From Brachionus manjavacas (taxonomy: Eukaryota > Rotifera > Eurotatoria > Ploima > Brachionidae), in NCBI GenBank assembly GCA_019054805.1, contig JAHQIY010000025.1, positions 682,001 to 746,000 of the forward strand: 64,000 nucleotides of DNA, written 5' to 3'. Under the pieces are notes generated by a model that saw only the letters and a list, made by a program, of their open reading frames with translations, ran no database searches and was not told the DNA's origin. Numbering within the stretch: position 1 is the stretch's first letter; the number at the start of each line of letters is the position of its first letter. Below, piece by piece: positions 20,245 through 32,104 of this stretch. The position numbers and the translations under genes are program-made.

Positions 20245-23200
20245 CTAATTAATGCTTGTTACTTTTGTTCGATGTATCCGTTTTCTCAAGGGTTCTTGTT
20301 CTTCTAGAATTTTCAAGTACTCTTTGGCTATTTCTTTCTGTGATCTAGTGATGGTCCAAAATATCCAGATAATTCCTCTATAAAATAGAAAAATTAATAT
20401 TTAGCGCTCATCCCTGAATCTGTCTCATAACTGAAATACTCTCATTCACAAAAAACCTAAATAAATTTTTACCTTCAAACTCTTGATTGAACCTTTTTTC
20501 CGAAAAATTAAAAAAAAAAATTTAAAAATTGTAATCACAACAATTTCGAGTTATCCGACATTTTTAAAGAGCAATAATTTTATATTTTCTGATTTCAGAA
20601 ACAAAGGAACTTACATTAGAAAGAAAGTTAATATTGTCAAAAAAAAAGTTGAGAATATGAATTCTATTATTATTGTCAAAAAATTTGGTAGAGAAATATT
20701 TAGTTGATTATTGATTTCGTACAAGACTGTAAAATCATTCATCGGTGAATACTGAATTCGAAATGGTCCACAGCTTCGAGATGGTTTTAATCTTTTGTTA
20801 AAAAAATAATAAAAAATAGTATATACGTAAAAATGCGCAACTCACGTAGTAAAAATGAAGCCAAACAACATTAAAACAAGCAAAAATACAACAAAAAGTA
20901 CTAAAAAGAAAGATGTGTTAAGTTTCATTTGGCTATTCTTATTTTGAATGTCTGTAAAATATTTCAATGCAATCTTTAAAAAAAATTTTATTAGAAAATA
21001 AATTATTTAACAATGTACTATTTGAATTTACTATAGTCAAATAAAATTTTATTAGGAAATAGAATGGTGCAAAAACTGCTAGAAAAGGACTGAAATACAA
21101 ACCAATCCAAAACAAAGTTTGTGCATTCATTAAATCAAAAAAGTTGGATTCTAAATCAAACTCTGCTTTTGTAATAAACTTGAATTTCGAAAAAATCTTC
21201 CTTATGATTATGACCATAAAGAGTAAAAACTTGACAATTAAATCGATCACCACCAATTTGTAAAATTCTTGTCCAACATAAGTTTCCCAGCACTAAATTA
21301 GATATTTAGTAGTAATTCATTTTCTATTTAAATTTATTAGAAAAAATTACCCAAATTTCAGTCTTTTTCTGAGTGGAAAAATCAAAAGATAATAAATCTT
21401 TAATTAGCTTTGAACTCTGTGTTGCGCAAACATTTTCATTTCGTACTATATTAATTGAAAGATTTACTATGATAAACAATATTGAAGCAATTCTTGTAAA
21501 GCCAGTTCTAAAAAAGATTGACTGTCTTTTATTTTTATTAATTTAAAGTAATGTTCTTACCTGAGTAGGAACAAATTCGTTTTAAAGTTAGCACTATAAT
21601 TTTCAAATTTTCTAAATTTATCAAACAATATGGGATAAACCAAAATAATTATATTAATGGCTATTGCAGGCAGATATTCAACTATGGACAAAACATATCT
21701 GTTCAAATCTTTGTTTTTAAGCTTTCTTCAATTTAAAAATATTCGTTTAATGAATAAAAAAATCTTACTTCAAAAGTAAACTCATTCAAATAATATAGTC
21801 CAAAACCTGCCATTCCAAACATTGAAATTGTCAAAACATGAAAAACGGCTCTTTTAAAATTTATAAATATTTTTTGTCTCCAGTCCAAACTTTTCATTTT
21901 TTGATTATATTTAATTTGATTTATTTCATTCTTCAATTATAAAATCAGTTTGTTAGTTTAAACTTTATTATCTAAAACTGCTCACCTCATAAAATCTATA
22001 AATTATTGACTTGGTGAGTTCAATGGTTTTTTCACCTTTCAAATTGTAGTCCCACAATACAAAAGATTGGTTTATCATACTAATAGTTTCAATTCGATTT
22101 ATTATTGAGGTCTCAAGACCTTTGCCCAATCTTGAATAAAAAATAAAAACTGATTTTGAACTAAAATTTTTTATTATGACGCTATTACCTTAGTAGCATA
22201 CCAATTGCCGAGATGATTAGCGACAGTAAAGTTATAGAGGCAAATGAAAGTCCCATGTAATAGATGTGTGTTTTTTGGACTTTGATTGTTGTTTTATTGC
22301 TGTATTGTCCATAAAAAAAGAAACTTTCTTCGAAAATTCCCTAAATTTAAAAAATATAATTAAAATTAAAATGTATGAAAATTATAGTTTTGTATAATTC
22401 AATTCAATAGTAAAATACAAAATGATAAAAAATAGTAATATTTTTAAATTTGTTTTTTATATAATTTTAGTATTAACTTAAGATTCAAATCTTATCAAAA
22501 CCTCCTAAATGAATTAACTAAACCAAATTAAATCAGTTAGCTTCTTCTGGTCCAGTTGGGCTTTATCAATAACTGAATCTTTTTCTACTTTTTATTTGTT
22601 TTTAATTTTACTTTCTTTTTATCATTATTTTACTTCTTCTTATGGAGGTTAATTTGAATTGAATAAAAAAATAATTTTAGTATTCTACTTTTTCATTTTT
22701 TAAAAGGCTCAAATGGCAACTAGAAGTTCATCATCAAACTTTAAAAGATTAGAATCTTAATAAAAATGACCAAATATGCTTTTTTTAATTTTTTTTTTCA
22801 ATTAAACACTAAATGTTTATTATTGTAATTGTAAAAATATCTTTTTTTCTAATTGATCATTTATTGATTCTTCTAAAATCTTTTTTTTTAAATTTTAAAG
22901 ACAAATTTAAAATCCACATTAAGGTATCCAAATTATGGCTTTAAATAATATTTTAATATTAATTAAAATATATTACAGCGAAACATAGTTTAATTTTGTA
23001 TGACCAAATTTCAAAATATTGATTAAGATTTTGTTTTACTTCATATAAAAATTCACATAATTTTCTTCCTAATTAAAGATTAAACAAATCATGTTAAACT
23101 TAAGACATTTATAATAATTACCTATGGTATATGTCTGATATGTGCACTATAGATCACAAATTATGTGAACTAAAAATTATGTGCACTCTCTCGAATAATA

Positions 23201-24648
23201 GTGCACAAAAAAGTGTGAACTGAAAATTATGTGATCTTTTCAGTGCACAAAATTTTAATTTATTTGAAAAAAGCAACAAACAAATTTAGTCTCTTCAGTT
23301 GTTTTTATAATGATTGATTATAATGAATGATTTAAATGCCCGTCTAGAAAATGTGTCTTAAAATAATGTCAAAAGGAATGCTTTGGTCATTGAGAAAGTT
23401 TCATTTGAAACTCCAAAGCCGAGTAATGAAGCTGTGCAGTCTGTAAATGTTCTTTTAAACAAAAATAAAGTAGTCAATAAAAGTGGTATTTTATGTGAAT
23501 TGTGTAGTCAGTTGGGGAAAGAGAAATATTGTTTGAATGAGTGGGGTCTAAAAATACATGTAAGTCGGACTCATAAAAAAAATTGAAACACTGTGATACT
23601 TTTTTTTTTTAGATTAACTAATTAACACTCTAATTTTCAAGTTCACGTATTAATTAATCAGTTCACGTTTTTTTTTGTCTATAAATTTTCGTGCACTTTG
23701 TTCACCTATCAACTTTAAGAAAGTGCACATGATTTTCAGTTCACATATCAGACATATGACTTACCTATATAATACAAATTTACATTTGATCATGAACTTC
23801 AATTTGCAGTCTCATATCCATTTATAACTGGCTATGCAAAATAATATTACCTTTTATGAAAGCTTAAATTAAAAAAAATATCATTCAAAAATTTTAAAAC
23901 GATTTAGGCCCGTAAAATATTAAATAAAAAAATTTTTTTTTGTTTAATTTTTTATCCTTTTGAAATTTGTTATTGCATTGAATATGAAAAAACCGTAAAT
24001 TTTTAAAATTTAATTTTACAGTTCCTTGAAAAACATCTAATACAACATCTATGGTTGTTTTATTTTTTTCTCTGTTTTTCAAATATTTAGTATAATTATA
24101 GTAGCAACACTGAGAAAGCACTAATGACTCTTCTATGCTTGAGTTGGAAGTCAAAAATTCAAGAAAATCAGTGCCATTTTGATTGTTTTCTTCAATCACA
24201 GGTTGAATTATATTTTTGCAAGTCTCACTTAGGTTTGTTCCATTGTTATTAAGATCTAGACGACTACTTGTTTCATCTAAGTTGTAAGCATACTGAGGTG
24301 CAATGATAAATGAACCAGCTAAGATTGCGACTACCAAATTGATTATGAAAAGCCATCGATTTAATTCAAACAATGAGACAAAACTTCCGCCGTATTTAGC
24401 TAAAAAATAAAATTTTTTAATTAAACTTCTAGTTCTATCACATTTGGTTTTGCATTTTAATACTCTCAATTTTTGCCAACGTTGAATGCCATGGAAGCCA
24501 TTTTTTCAAACTTTTACCAGTGGAATAGAGACTTTTTAAAGAGGTTACATATGCCTTAATTAAAGAATATAAAAATAAAAACAAATGAAAACAAAATCTT
24601 ACATGTTGATTTTTTGAGTTTTTTGAATCACTTGTTTCAATTTTAGCC
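20245..24648 (-). CDS. TMC: Transmembrane channel-like (TMC) protein, 12 exons, N-terminus not found
   Basis: Multi-pass membrane protein of the TMC family, whose members form or modulate mechanosensitive cation channels. Exons on the minus strand: 24603-24648, 24464-24554, 24020-24399, 22189-22340, 21986-22130, 21769-21930, 21561-21721, 21351-21507, 21032-21292, 20846-20973, 20615-20791, 20245-20377; every junction is GT..AG and phase-consistent, giving about 663 aa. Diagnostic motifs: first membrane segment LNRWLFIINLVVAIL; GT|GIFEESFFFYGQYS across the third intron; family signature CWETYVGQEFYKLVVIDL at the start of exon 9; QTLFWIGLYFSPFL; and CGPF in exon 11. It ends in a basic tail (KEIAKEYLKILEEQEPLRKR). 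The first exon shown begins in mid-codon, so one or more upstream exons are missing. The 1.68-kb third intron contains a TIR element; most other introns are 45-70 bp or under 250 bp. Confidence 0.95.
23126..23760. mobile_element. 635-bp TIR element in TMC intron with zinc-finger passenger ORF
   Basis: Flanked by TTACCTAT at 23118-23125 and 23761-23768 (8-bp duplication). Ends: GGTATATGTCTGATATGTG and, reverse complement, GTCATATGTCTGATATGTG. Subterminal zones carry many GTGCAC/GTGAAC motifs in both orientations. The centre holds a plus-strand ORF for a single Cys2His2-like finger (23323-23586). No transposase. Confidence 0.75.
23323..23586 (+). pseudogene. Small zinc-finger passenger ORF with one internal stop
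   Basis: From the ATG at 23323 the frame reads 12 codons, hits TAA at 23359-23361, then stays open in the same frame to 23586. The C-terminus is LCELCSQLGKEKYCLNEWG followed by LKIHVSRTHKKN, a single C2H2-type finger (C-x2-C ... H-x4-H). There is no ATG after the stop near the start of the open part. It is carried by the TIR element and antisense to the TMC gene. Confidence 0.5.
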
Positions 24649-25523
24649 CTAAAATTAAAAAAAAAAATTTTAATCAAAAGTTATTGTTTGTGTTATAAGT
24701 CTAATTTCTTGATTGAATCATATTTAATTCAATGTAAATCTTAGAATACAATCTAGAAAATAGATTAATTTATAAATACCATATAACCCGTTCTCTCATT
24801 ATTGTTTTTTTTTAAATTTAAATGAAATGAAAAATGGAAAAAAATTCTATTGTTTTAACAGTATGCGAAATTAAATTTTAATATTTTATAGAAAAGATAA
24901 CATTATCAAACACAAATAAAATTCTTCATGATTTAAAAAAAATGATTTTCTTAATTCTCTTCGTCTTTATTACTTTTATAATTTTATGATATCAGTTTAA
25001 ATTTAGAATTAATAATTAAAATAATTTGTAAAAATAACTATTTATTTCGTTTCCTTTTGTTAATCATTATGAATATTTCTACAAAATTAGAATTAAGAGA
25101 TAAGTTGACTTCGTAATGTGTGCGTTTTGTTTTGTCAAAAAAAATAACATAGATAGAAAAATTAACAGAAAAATTTATATTATAATTATTAATGTAATCT
25201 AAAATACCTTTATATATATCTGCTTATTTTAAATTACATTTTCAGATATACGCATAATTTTTTTATAATGACTTAAATATTTAAACAAAAATTATTTTTT
25301 TTATTCATTTAATTCAATAAACGCCAATATTTTTAAAAATTTAGTTTGTATAAAAATTATAAAATCTTTTGTATGATCATGATTTTAATTCAAAAATTTA
25401 GTCATAGTAAATTTAGTCATACGTCATGTATAGAACACTGAGCTAAGTAACTCGTTAACTTTTTCAATGCTATTTATTCCTTCCTTAAGTTCAATCCTTA
25501 TTTTATCTGCTATTAACCATATG
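24649..25523. other. Gap upstream of visible TMC exons
   Basis: One or more 5' TMC exons should lie here or further right, since the exon at 24603-24648 needs an upstream phase-2 donor. None can be assigned with confidence. Otherwise AT-rich sequence with nothing recognised. Confidence 0.35.
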
Positions 25524-25757
25524 CTATATCATGTATACTCCTATTAAGATTAGCCACAAGCTTACAGACTTCTTATTTAGCTCTACCTTTTTACGTTCAC
25601 GCTTAGCCCTTATTTGTTCAATAAGCAATCTTGTTGTCGTATTTTTCAGGAGACTATCAAAGAGCTCAAATCGTCTATTTGTCAAACATATATTAATACT
25701 CTCAATACCAATTGCAATAGAACTGTTCTTAATATCTTCTGCTTCACATAAAAGCAT
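25524..25757 (-). CDS. Orphan 77-codon ORF, possible TMC 5' exon
   Basis: Minus-strand open frame starting with ATG at 25757. The text is coding-like (FELFDSLLKNTTTRLLIEQI then RAKRERKKVELNKKS) and a good donor, TCT|GTAAGC, ends it near 25540. It lies upstream of, and on the same strand as, the TMC gene, so it could be an early TMC exon. However, its donor is phase 0 and does not match the phase needed by the exon at 24648, so at least one more exon would be required. A LINE begins at its 5' side. Confidence 0.3.
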   Translation of the reverse strand: MLLCEAEDIKNSSIAIGIESINICLTNRRFELFDSLLKNTTTRLLIEQIRAKRERKKVELNKKSVSLWLILIGVYMI

Positions 25758-27885
25758 TCCTTACCTTTCTCAGAAAACCAGCTTTCCTTCGAACATTGTT
25801 ATTCTGATAAAAGAAAATAGAGAAGTTAGAAGAAAATTCCAGAAATCCCGATGTCAAAAACTCGAGCAAAAATTTAATCATCTTCGATTGGAGTACGAAG
25901 TCTCTTTAAAAAATTTTGGAATCAAAATTGGTTTGGTTTCATTTAGAAGATGGGAAAAACTCACTGACAAGTAGACCTTTTTGGAGAATATTAAGTACAT
26001 TTTTATCAAAAAAAGGATCAAATATAAATCCAAATTTGATATCAAATGGTAAGGAACTAAAAACAAATGAAGAAAGGGGAAAATGCTTCGGACAACTCTT
26101 ATCTTCAATATTTGGTCCTAATTCTGATTTGATAGATCGTGATAAAGATTTCGAAATACTTAATTCTAACTCTGAATTCTTTAGAAATTATGATCAGTCT
26201 AATTTTAATGATCCAATTTGCTTAAATGAATTAATTATGGCTTTAAAAAGATTGAAAAATGAAGCGGCATCAGGACCTGACCAAATTCAGAATCTAATGT
26301 TAAAAAACTTACCTAGAAATTCATTAATAGAAATTATAGAACTTTTTAATTTATCTCTTCGAGAAGGTAGAGTCCCTAAAACATGGAAAACATCGAACAT
26401 TACTATGATTCAAAAAAAAAGCCTCTTCTTTACAAGATCCTTTAAATTATAGACCAATTAGTATAACGAGTTGTTTAGGAAAGCTCCTGGAACGCATAGT
26501 ATTTTCAAGATTATACAATTATTTGGAACAAAATTCACTCCTTATCCAGGAGCAATCTGGATTTAGGAAACACCGGCGAACATCAGATAATCTTTTCTTT
26601 TTAATTCAAAAAATTGTGGAATCATTTAATAGAAAAAAAAGAGTTTGTGGCCTTTTTTTTGATATTTCTAAAGCCTTTGATAGGGTTTGGCATGAAGGTC
26701 TACTTTTTAAATTGATTAAAATGAATCCACCTCATTACTTGACTAACTGGTTTAGATCCTTTTTAGATAGTAGGACATTTAAGGTAAATGTGAAAGATCA
26801 TCTGAGCGGAGAATATAAAATAACTGCAGGTGTTCCTCAAGGCTCAGTAATTAGTCCTCTTTTATTTAGTATATATATTAATGACATCCCAAAAAGAAAC
26901 AAAACAAATAATGAATGCTCTCTGCTTTTCGCAGATGATCTAGTTACATTCTTCATTTATTACAAAAAAGGGAACCTTGAAAATAAGATCAATAAATACA
27001 CCAACGAACTAGAACAATGGCTTATTAAATGGAAAATGAAGATATCAGTTGAAAAGTCGTGTTCAGTAGTCTTTTCTAGGTACAAAAAAGAGGGTGATAA
27101 TCTAAACTTAAAAATCTATGGAAACAGAATAGTGAGCCAAAAAGAAATCAAGTTTCTTGGCATTAAATTTGATTCTAAGTTAAACTTTAATATACTAGTA
27201 GACGAAATTAAAGAACGCTGCAACAAAAGGCTAAATATTATTAAGATATTGTCAAACAAAAAATGGGTTCTCAATCAAAACACACTAGGAAATTTATATA
27301 AATCTTTAGTCGGATCGATTTTAGACTATTCTTTTCCTTGCTTAAATTCATTTTCAGAAAATAATATCAAAAAATTACAAGCAATTCAGAATACAGCAGT
27401 AAGATCTATCCTTAAGTTAAAATATGATACTCCCTCCAACATCGTGCAACATGAAGCTTTTAATAAACTTAAATTACTAACAGTCTCGAATCGTCTTTTT
27501 GAGTTGAGTGAGAAATATGTTGGGACAGGACTGAGTCATTCTATTCCATTGGTTGAAAGACTGGTGTTGAAAGAATACAAAGAAGGTTTCGAATCAAGAT
27601 ATATTGAATACCCAACTCCATTGTGTAATTGCTACCTTACTATTTCTTCTTTTTTTCCTGAAACTTGAACTATTTAAACATATGCCACATGTAACAATCT
27701 TTTTCAATTTTTGTCTTTTCAACTTTCATTTTTTTAGCTTATTTACTCTATTTTGATTCTTTTTTTTATCTAATTTTATTAACTTTAACTTTAATTTTAT
27801 TTTTATTTTATTTTTTTATTTTATTTTTAATTTATTCTGAAGGAGCTTTATCTCGGTACAGAAAACAAATAAATAAATAATATAA
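25745..27885 (+). mobile_element. Jockey-like LINE, 5'-truncated, nearly full reverse transcriptase
   Basis: Plus-strand copy starting in the linker (PYLSQKTSFPSN, ILIKENREVRRKFQK). Frames: up to about 25915, then 25916-26425, then 26425-27668 after a one-base slip in a run of A at about 26410-26420. Reverse transcriptase motifs: SGFRKHRRTSDNL, CGLFFDISKAFDRVWHEGLL, AGVPQGSVISPLLFSIYIND and catalytic LLFADDLVTFF. The 3' end has GGAGCTTTATCTCGGTACAG followed by an AAATAAATAAATAA tail. No endonuclease domain, so it is not autonomous. Confidence 0.88.
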
Positions 27886-28325
27886 CGAATTGTTTAGGAA
27901 AGTTACTAGAACGTATAGTCTATTCAAGATTATACAATTTTTTAGAGTAAAAATCACTTCCTATCTTGGAGCAATCTGGATATAGGAAACACCGGCATCT
28001 ATTATTTCCATATTATTTTCTTTTTAATTCAAAATTTTTAGAGTCACTTAATAGATAAAAAAGGGTATGCTGTCTGTTTTTTGATATTTCGAAAGTGTTG
28101 AAAGTTTATTTATAAATTGATTATAACGAATCCACCTCATTACTAACTGGATAAGATCCTTTTTAGACAGCAGGACATTTAAGGTAAATGTGAATGACCA
28201 CTTGAGCGATGAATACCAAATTACTGCAGGTGTTCATCAAGGCTCAGTCAATTAGCCCTCTTTTATTTAATATATATACTAATGACAATTCCAAAAGAAA
28301 CAAAACAAATAATGATCAGTTTTAT
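27886..28325 (+). mobile_element. Older, degraded second copy of the same LINE
   Basis: Starts right after the tail of the previous copy with sequence homologous to 26462-26910 (TATAACGAATTGTTTAGGAA). It carries many small indels and stops, so it is older. Its abrupt start at the tail of the younger copy suggests the younger LINE inserted into or next to it. Confidence 0.75.
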
Positions 28326-28438
28326 TTATCGCTTAATATAGATTACATTTTTTCTAAAATATAATGGAAACGAGACTATTTGAATAGAAATCCTTAATCA
28401 AAGTTCACCAAAAGTCACTTAAATTCTCTAAGATACAT

Positions 28439-28692
28439 TTACAAATGCGATATACATTTTAAAGAATCAGCTCGTGCAAAAATCATGCTTCCATCGTCCA
28501 TTCCCTCATAAAGTCTCTCTGCCTTACCAGTTAGCAACAAAGGCAAAATACTTAATTTCTTTACCGCATCCCACCCAAACATGACAGCATTCAAACTGAA
28601 GTTCTTCTTAAATCCTTTCGGATCTCCATTTCCATCAAAATTCTTTATGTTTATCCCCTTGTTTTCCATTCCAACACCCAAAACATTCACTT
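28439..28692 (-). pseudogene. LTR-retrotransposon gag-like fragment
   Basis: The minus strand reads INIKNFDGNGDPKGFKKNF, then LPLLLTGKAERLYEGM. The F-x-G-x-GDP-x2-F ... W ... LPL-x-L-x-G-x-AE-x3-Y pattern is typical of gag proteins of Ty3/gypsy-type retrotransposons. About 80 codons remain, with no protease, reverse transcriptase or LTR nearby. The first in-frame ATG is near 28669. Confidence 0.5.
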
Positions 28693-29764
28693 AGCCAGCT
28701 AAACAACACAAGCCAACAGAGTTTTACACGCCACGAAACAACAAAGCCAAACTTCGCACACCGCAATCACCACTTTATGTAAACTTTTGTGATCGTGAAT
28801 CAAACACTTTAAAATTTTTTTTAAAACTTCATTTTCGCACTTTTTAAAATTAAAATATAAGTTTTTAAATAGTGATATTTTCTATTGTCTCACAATTGAA
28901 AGAGAGAATTTTACTTGTTGCTTTTTTTCATTTATTTTCTTTCGAACAGTGCTTTAACTTTTCTTTATCAAAAAACTATTGTTTCGACTTATCTGGACTC
29001 TAGGATCCAGGCACATTGAATAATTTAAGTTAAATATATTAGATTAGCACTTAAATCCTTTTTTGTTAGAAAATTTTAATGGTCAATGTGTTTTGATTCA
29101 AAATAATGGTTTGAAACATGATTCAAGATTGTCTGTCAATTACTTAATTGTGAAAAGCCTTAAATTTAATTGTGAATTAGGTAAAAATTTTATAGTTAAA
29201 AATTTTTGAATAAAAATAAATTAGTTGAAGACTCCTGTATATTCAACATATTTAAAAGTCATTGAATTTTTATGTCATGATTTGAAAGAGCATGTAAGAA
29301 GGCATCGATTTTGAAAGCTGCAACAACTAAACCAACTAATCACTTAATATTCTGAGAAAAATAAAAGAACAAAAGGGAGATTGAATTGATCATTAAAAAA
29401 ATTTTTATTTAGAAAATTTAAAAAATAAAACGATTAAAAAAAACATTTTTTTAAAAAATAAGCTAATTACTTAAGAAATTGCTACTCTGTAACTCCTGAT
29501 ACTGAGTATAAATTTTGAATTAAAATTGATTTTTGTCTGGACGGTTATTACTATTTATAAGAAAATTGATGATTTAAATCAATAAAAAAATTAATCTTGA
29601 ATATTTTATAAAATGTAAAAAAATTTAAAAAAATTTAAAAAAGCAAAAATGATAATAAACTATATTAAATATAAACTATAAACTATATTTATTTTCAAAA
29701 TAATTTAGATTTTAAATACCATTTCTTATTTGAGAGATATTCTTTGTATTAAGTCTTGAATTAA
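28693..29764. other. Intergenic, nothing recognised
   Basis: AT-rich, no coding frame or repeat structure seen on either strand. Confidence 0.4.
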
Positions 29765-30200
29765 AGTGCACTATTCATGATTGGGCTAAAAGTAAGTTTT
29801 GAGTTCAATTTGATGCCTTTTTCTTCATTATTTAAATAATTACCATTAATTTTATGGATTAGATTGATTTTAACTTTGGTTTTTTTCTCAAATACTATGT
29901 AACATAACTTTTCAATAAAAATTTTCATTTTCTATTTGAAAAGCCACCTTTCAACTTCTTTTAGGTACATATTAATAATTTTTTCAAGATTTACTTTATT
30001 TTTAAAAGTAAAAAAAAGTAGCAAAATCATCTGCAAAAAGAAGAGAGTATTGGCAGTTTGTTTTGTTTATTTTTGGTATCTTGATATCATTTTTTTCTCC
30101 TTTCTGAATAAAATTTTTAAAAGAAAATTTTTTTTCTACAAAAAAAATATAAGCGTTTCTTATTAAAACATTGAAAGCCTCAGTAATTGGTGTTTTTGTA
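29765..30200 (-). pseudogene. LINE reverse transcriptase fragment (palm)
   Basis: The minus strand reads YSLLFADDFATFFTFKNKVN followed by a stop, then KLCYIVFEKKTKVKINLIHK. This matches the catalytic FADD region and following segment of the Jockey-like family at 25745-27885. Short and interrupted. Confidence 0.65.
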
Positions 30201-32104
30201 ACAAAATTGATCTATTAAAAGATCAATAGCCTGGATAAAATATTTTCGATTGGAAAGGAAATACAAGTTGCTACTGAAATTAATTGAATTTTCTTCAATT
30301 GTTAACAAAATATAAAAATACTTTTCTATCTATCAGAATCGTATTCAAAACATTTTACTGAATTTTTGAATATTTTTTGAAATAAGTGTTGAACAAAACC
30401 GATAGAGAAATTATAAATGTCAATTGTCTTGGTTAAGAATTATCTAGGAAATCAATTTTGGTCTGTTTTAACTTATATCTTTTACTTTACTTTAAATTTA
30501 ATTAATAATTTGTCACCGATAGAGTTCAGTCAATTAAATGAAACAAACAACAAAACAAATTTTTTTTTTTTTTATTGAATATGTATTTAAATTTGAATCA
30601 AAAAATATTTTTTGTTAAATTACAAATTTTTTTTTAAATAAATTGTAATCCTTTTCAAACAATCCATTTCTCATTCAATATTAAATTAAGTTGTCTTTTC
30701 AATAATTATATTTATTATCAAATAATAAAATTTGTGTTTAAAATACTTTAACATAAATTGAAGCATTCAAAAAAGAGACTATAATTTTCTACTACATCTT
30801 GAATCGATAGTCTTGAATCCACATTTCCTTGCATGCATTGAATAACACATTGAAGTTTAGTGGCTGTCATCTTTAAGTTCAAATTTAGCTACATTTTTTT
30901 ATTCTATTAAAATCTTACAGAAAACAATGTAGTGACAACATCAATTATACGCTCATTATTTGATGTCTGTATAGCCATTGAAGAAGATATTTCTAATAAT
31001 TAAGTATTTATTCAAAAAAATTCTAAACCAAGTCTAGTATTATCATGCCAAAAGAATAAGATCTTAACCGAGATAATGACTTTATCCAGAAATCTTTTTA
31101 AAAGGATTGAAGGATAAAATTAAGTATCTTTACATCATAGCAGGATAATACCATTAGTGACAATTATGTAAGTACAATAACGATAATTACCGAATAGAAT
31201 AGAACAAAAACATGCAAAAAATAAAATTTTCTGAATCATTTTTTCGATTTATAAAGACAATTGAAAATAAGTTTAAATTTATCTTATAAATACTAATCTG
31301 CCCACATAGGGTGAGAAAAAAATTAATTCAAAAAATCTTTATTTTTTGCAAAAAATTAGAAATTATAAAAAATAGTTACACCTTTTATAATCAATAACAT
31401 CTTTTTAAAATGATAAGAAACATTATTATCAAAAATTATAGTTAACATGCTCAAAACTCATAAGTGTTGGTTTTGATTTACCTTTGAATTGAAAACGATT
31501 GAGAATAGCTAAAATTTAAATAATTTTAGGATTAATATATTTGAATGCAATAATAAAAATAATGATAAAAATGTTTCCTAGTTAATACAGAAAGTTAAGA
31601 AATTTAAAAAAAAAGAGAATAAAAATAATCAAGAATTCAAAAGATAAATAATTGATCGCATTTTCCGTTGTAAGTATTCTTTAATCAAATTAAACTTTTA
31701 TTAATAATTCGAATAAAAATTTAAAAGTCATAAATATTTTGAAAAAATTAACAAAATTAACTTTGACATTTTTTTTTGCAAATACAAATGAGATTGACAC
31801 TAGTCTCTTCGGTTGAATTGAAAAAATAAAGACAATTTGTTATAAAGAATTATTTATTATGACTTTTTATTGATCTTAAAAAAATGTAATTTTTTGTTCA
31901 TCGTTTGACGTTTTGCACAACTATATTTTAGCACTGAAAAAAAATTTTGTTTCAAATCATAATTTTTATCTCATTTTAAAGTTTTGATTTTTAATTAGAT
32001 GAAAAAGTATCCGGAATTTTTTCATAAAGTCATGAATCCTTTATTTTTTAAGAATAAAGACTAAGGTAAAGTGACCTAGAAAGAGAATTCAAAGCTTTAC
32101 ATAA
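30201..32104. other. Intergenic, nothing recognised
   Basis: Very AT-rich sequence without supported features on either strand. Confidence 0.4.

Noticed and set aside
25531..25760. Plus-strand N-terminal extension of the LINE ORF
   Set aside because: Text is not LINE-like and is antisense to a better coding frame; only the part after about 25745 is LINE.
29936..30166. 76-codon plus-strand ORF
   Set aside because: Antisense of a LINE reverse transcriptase fragment (FADD box on the minus strand).
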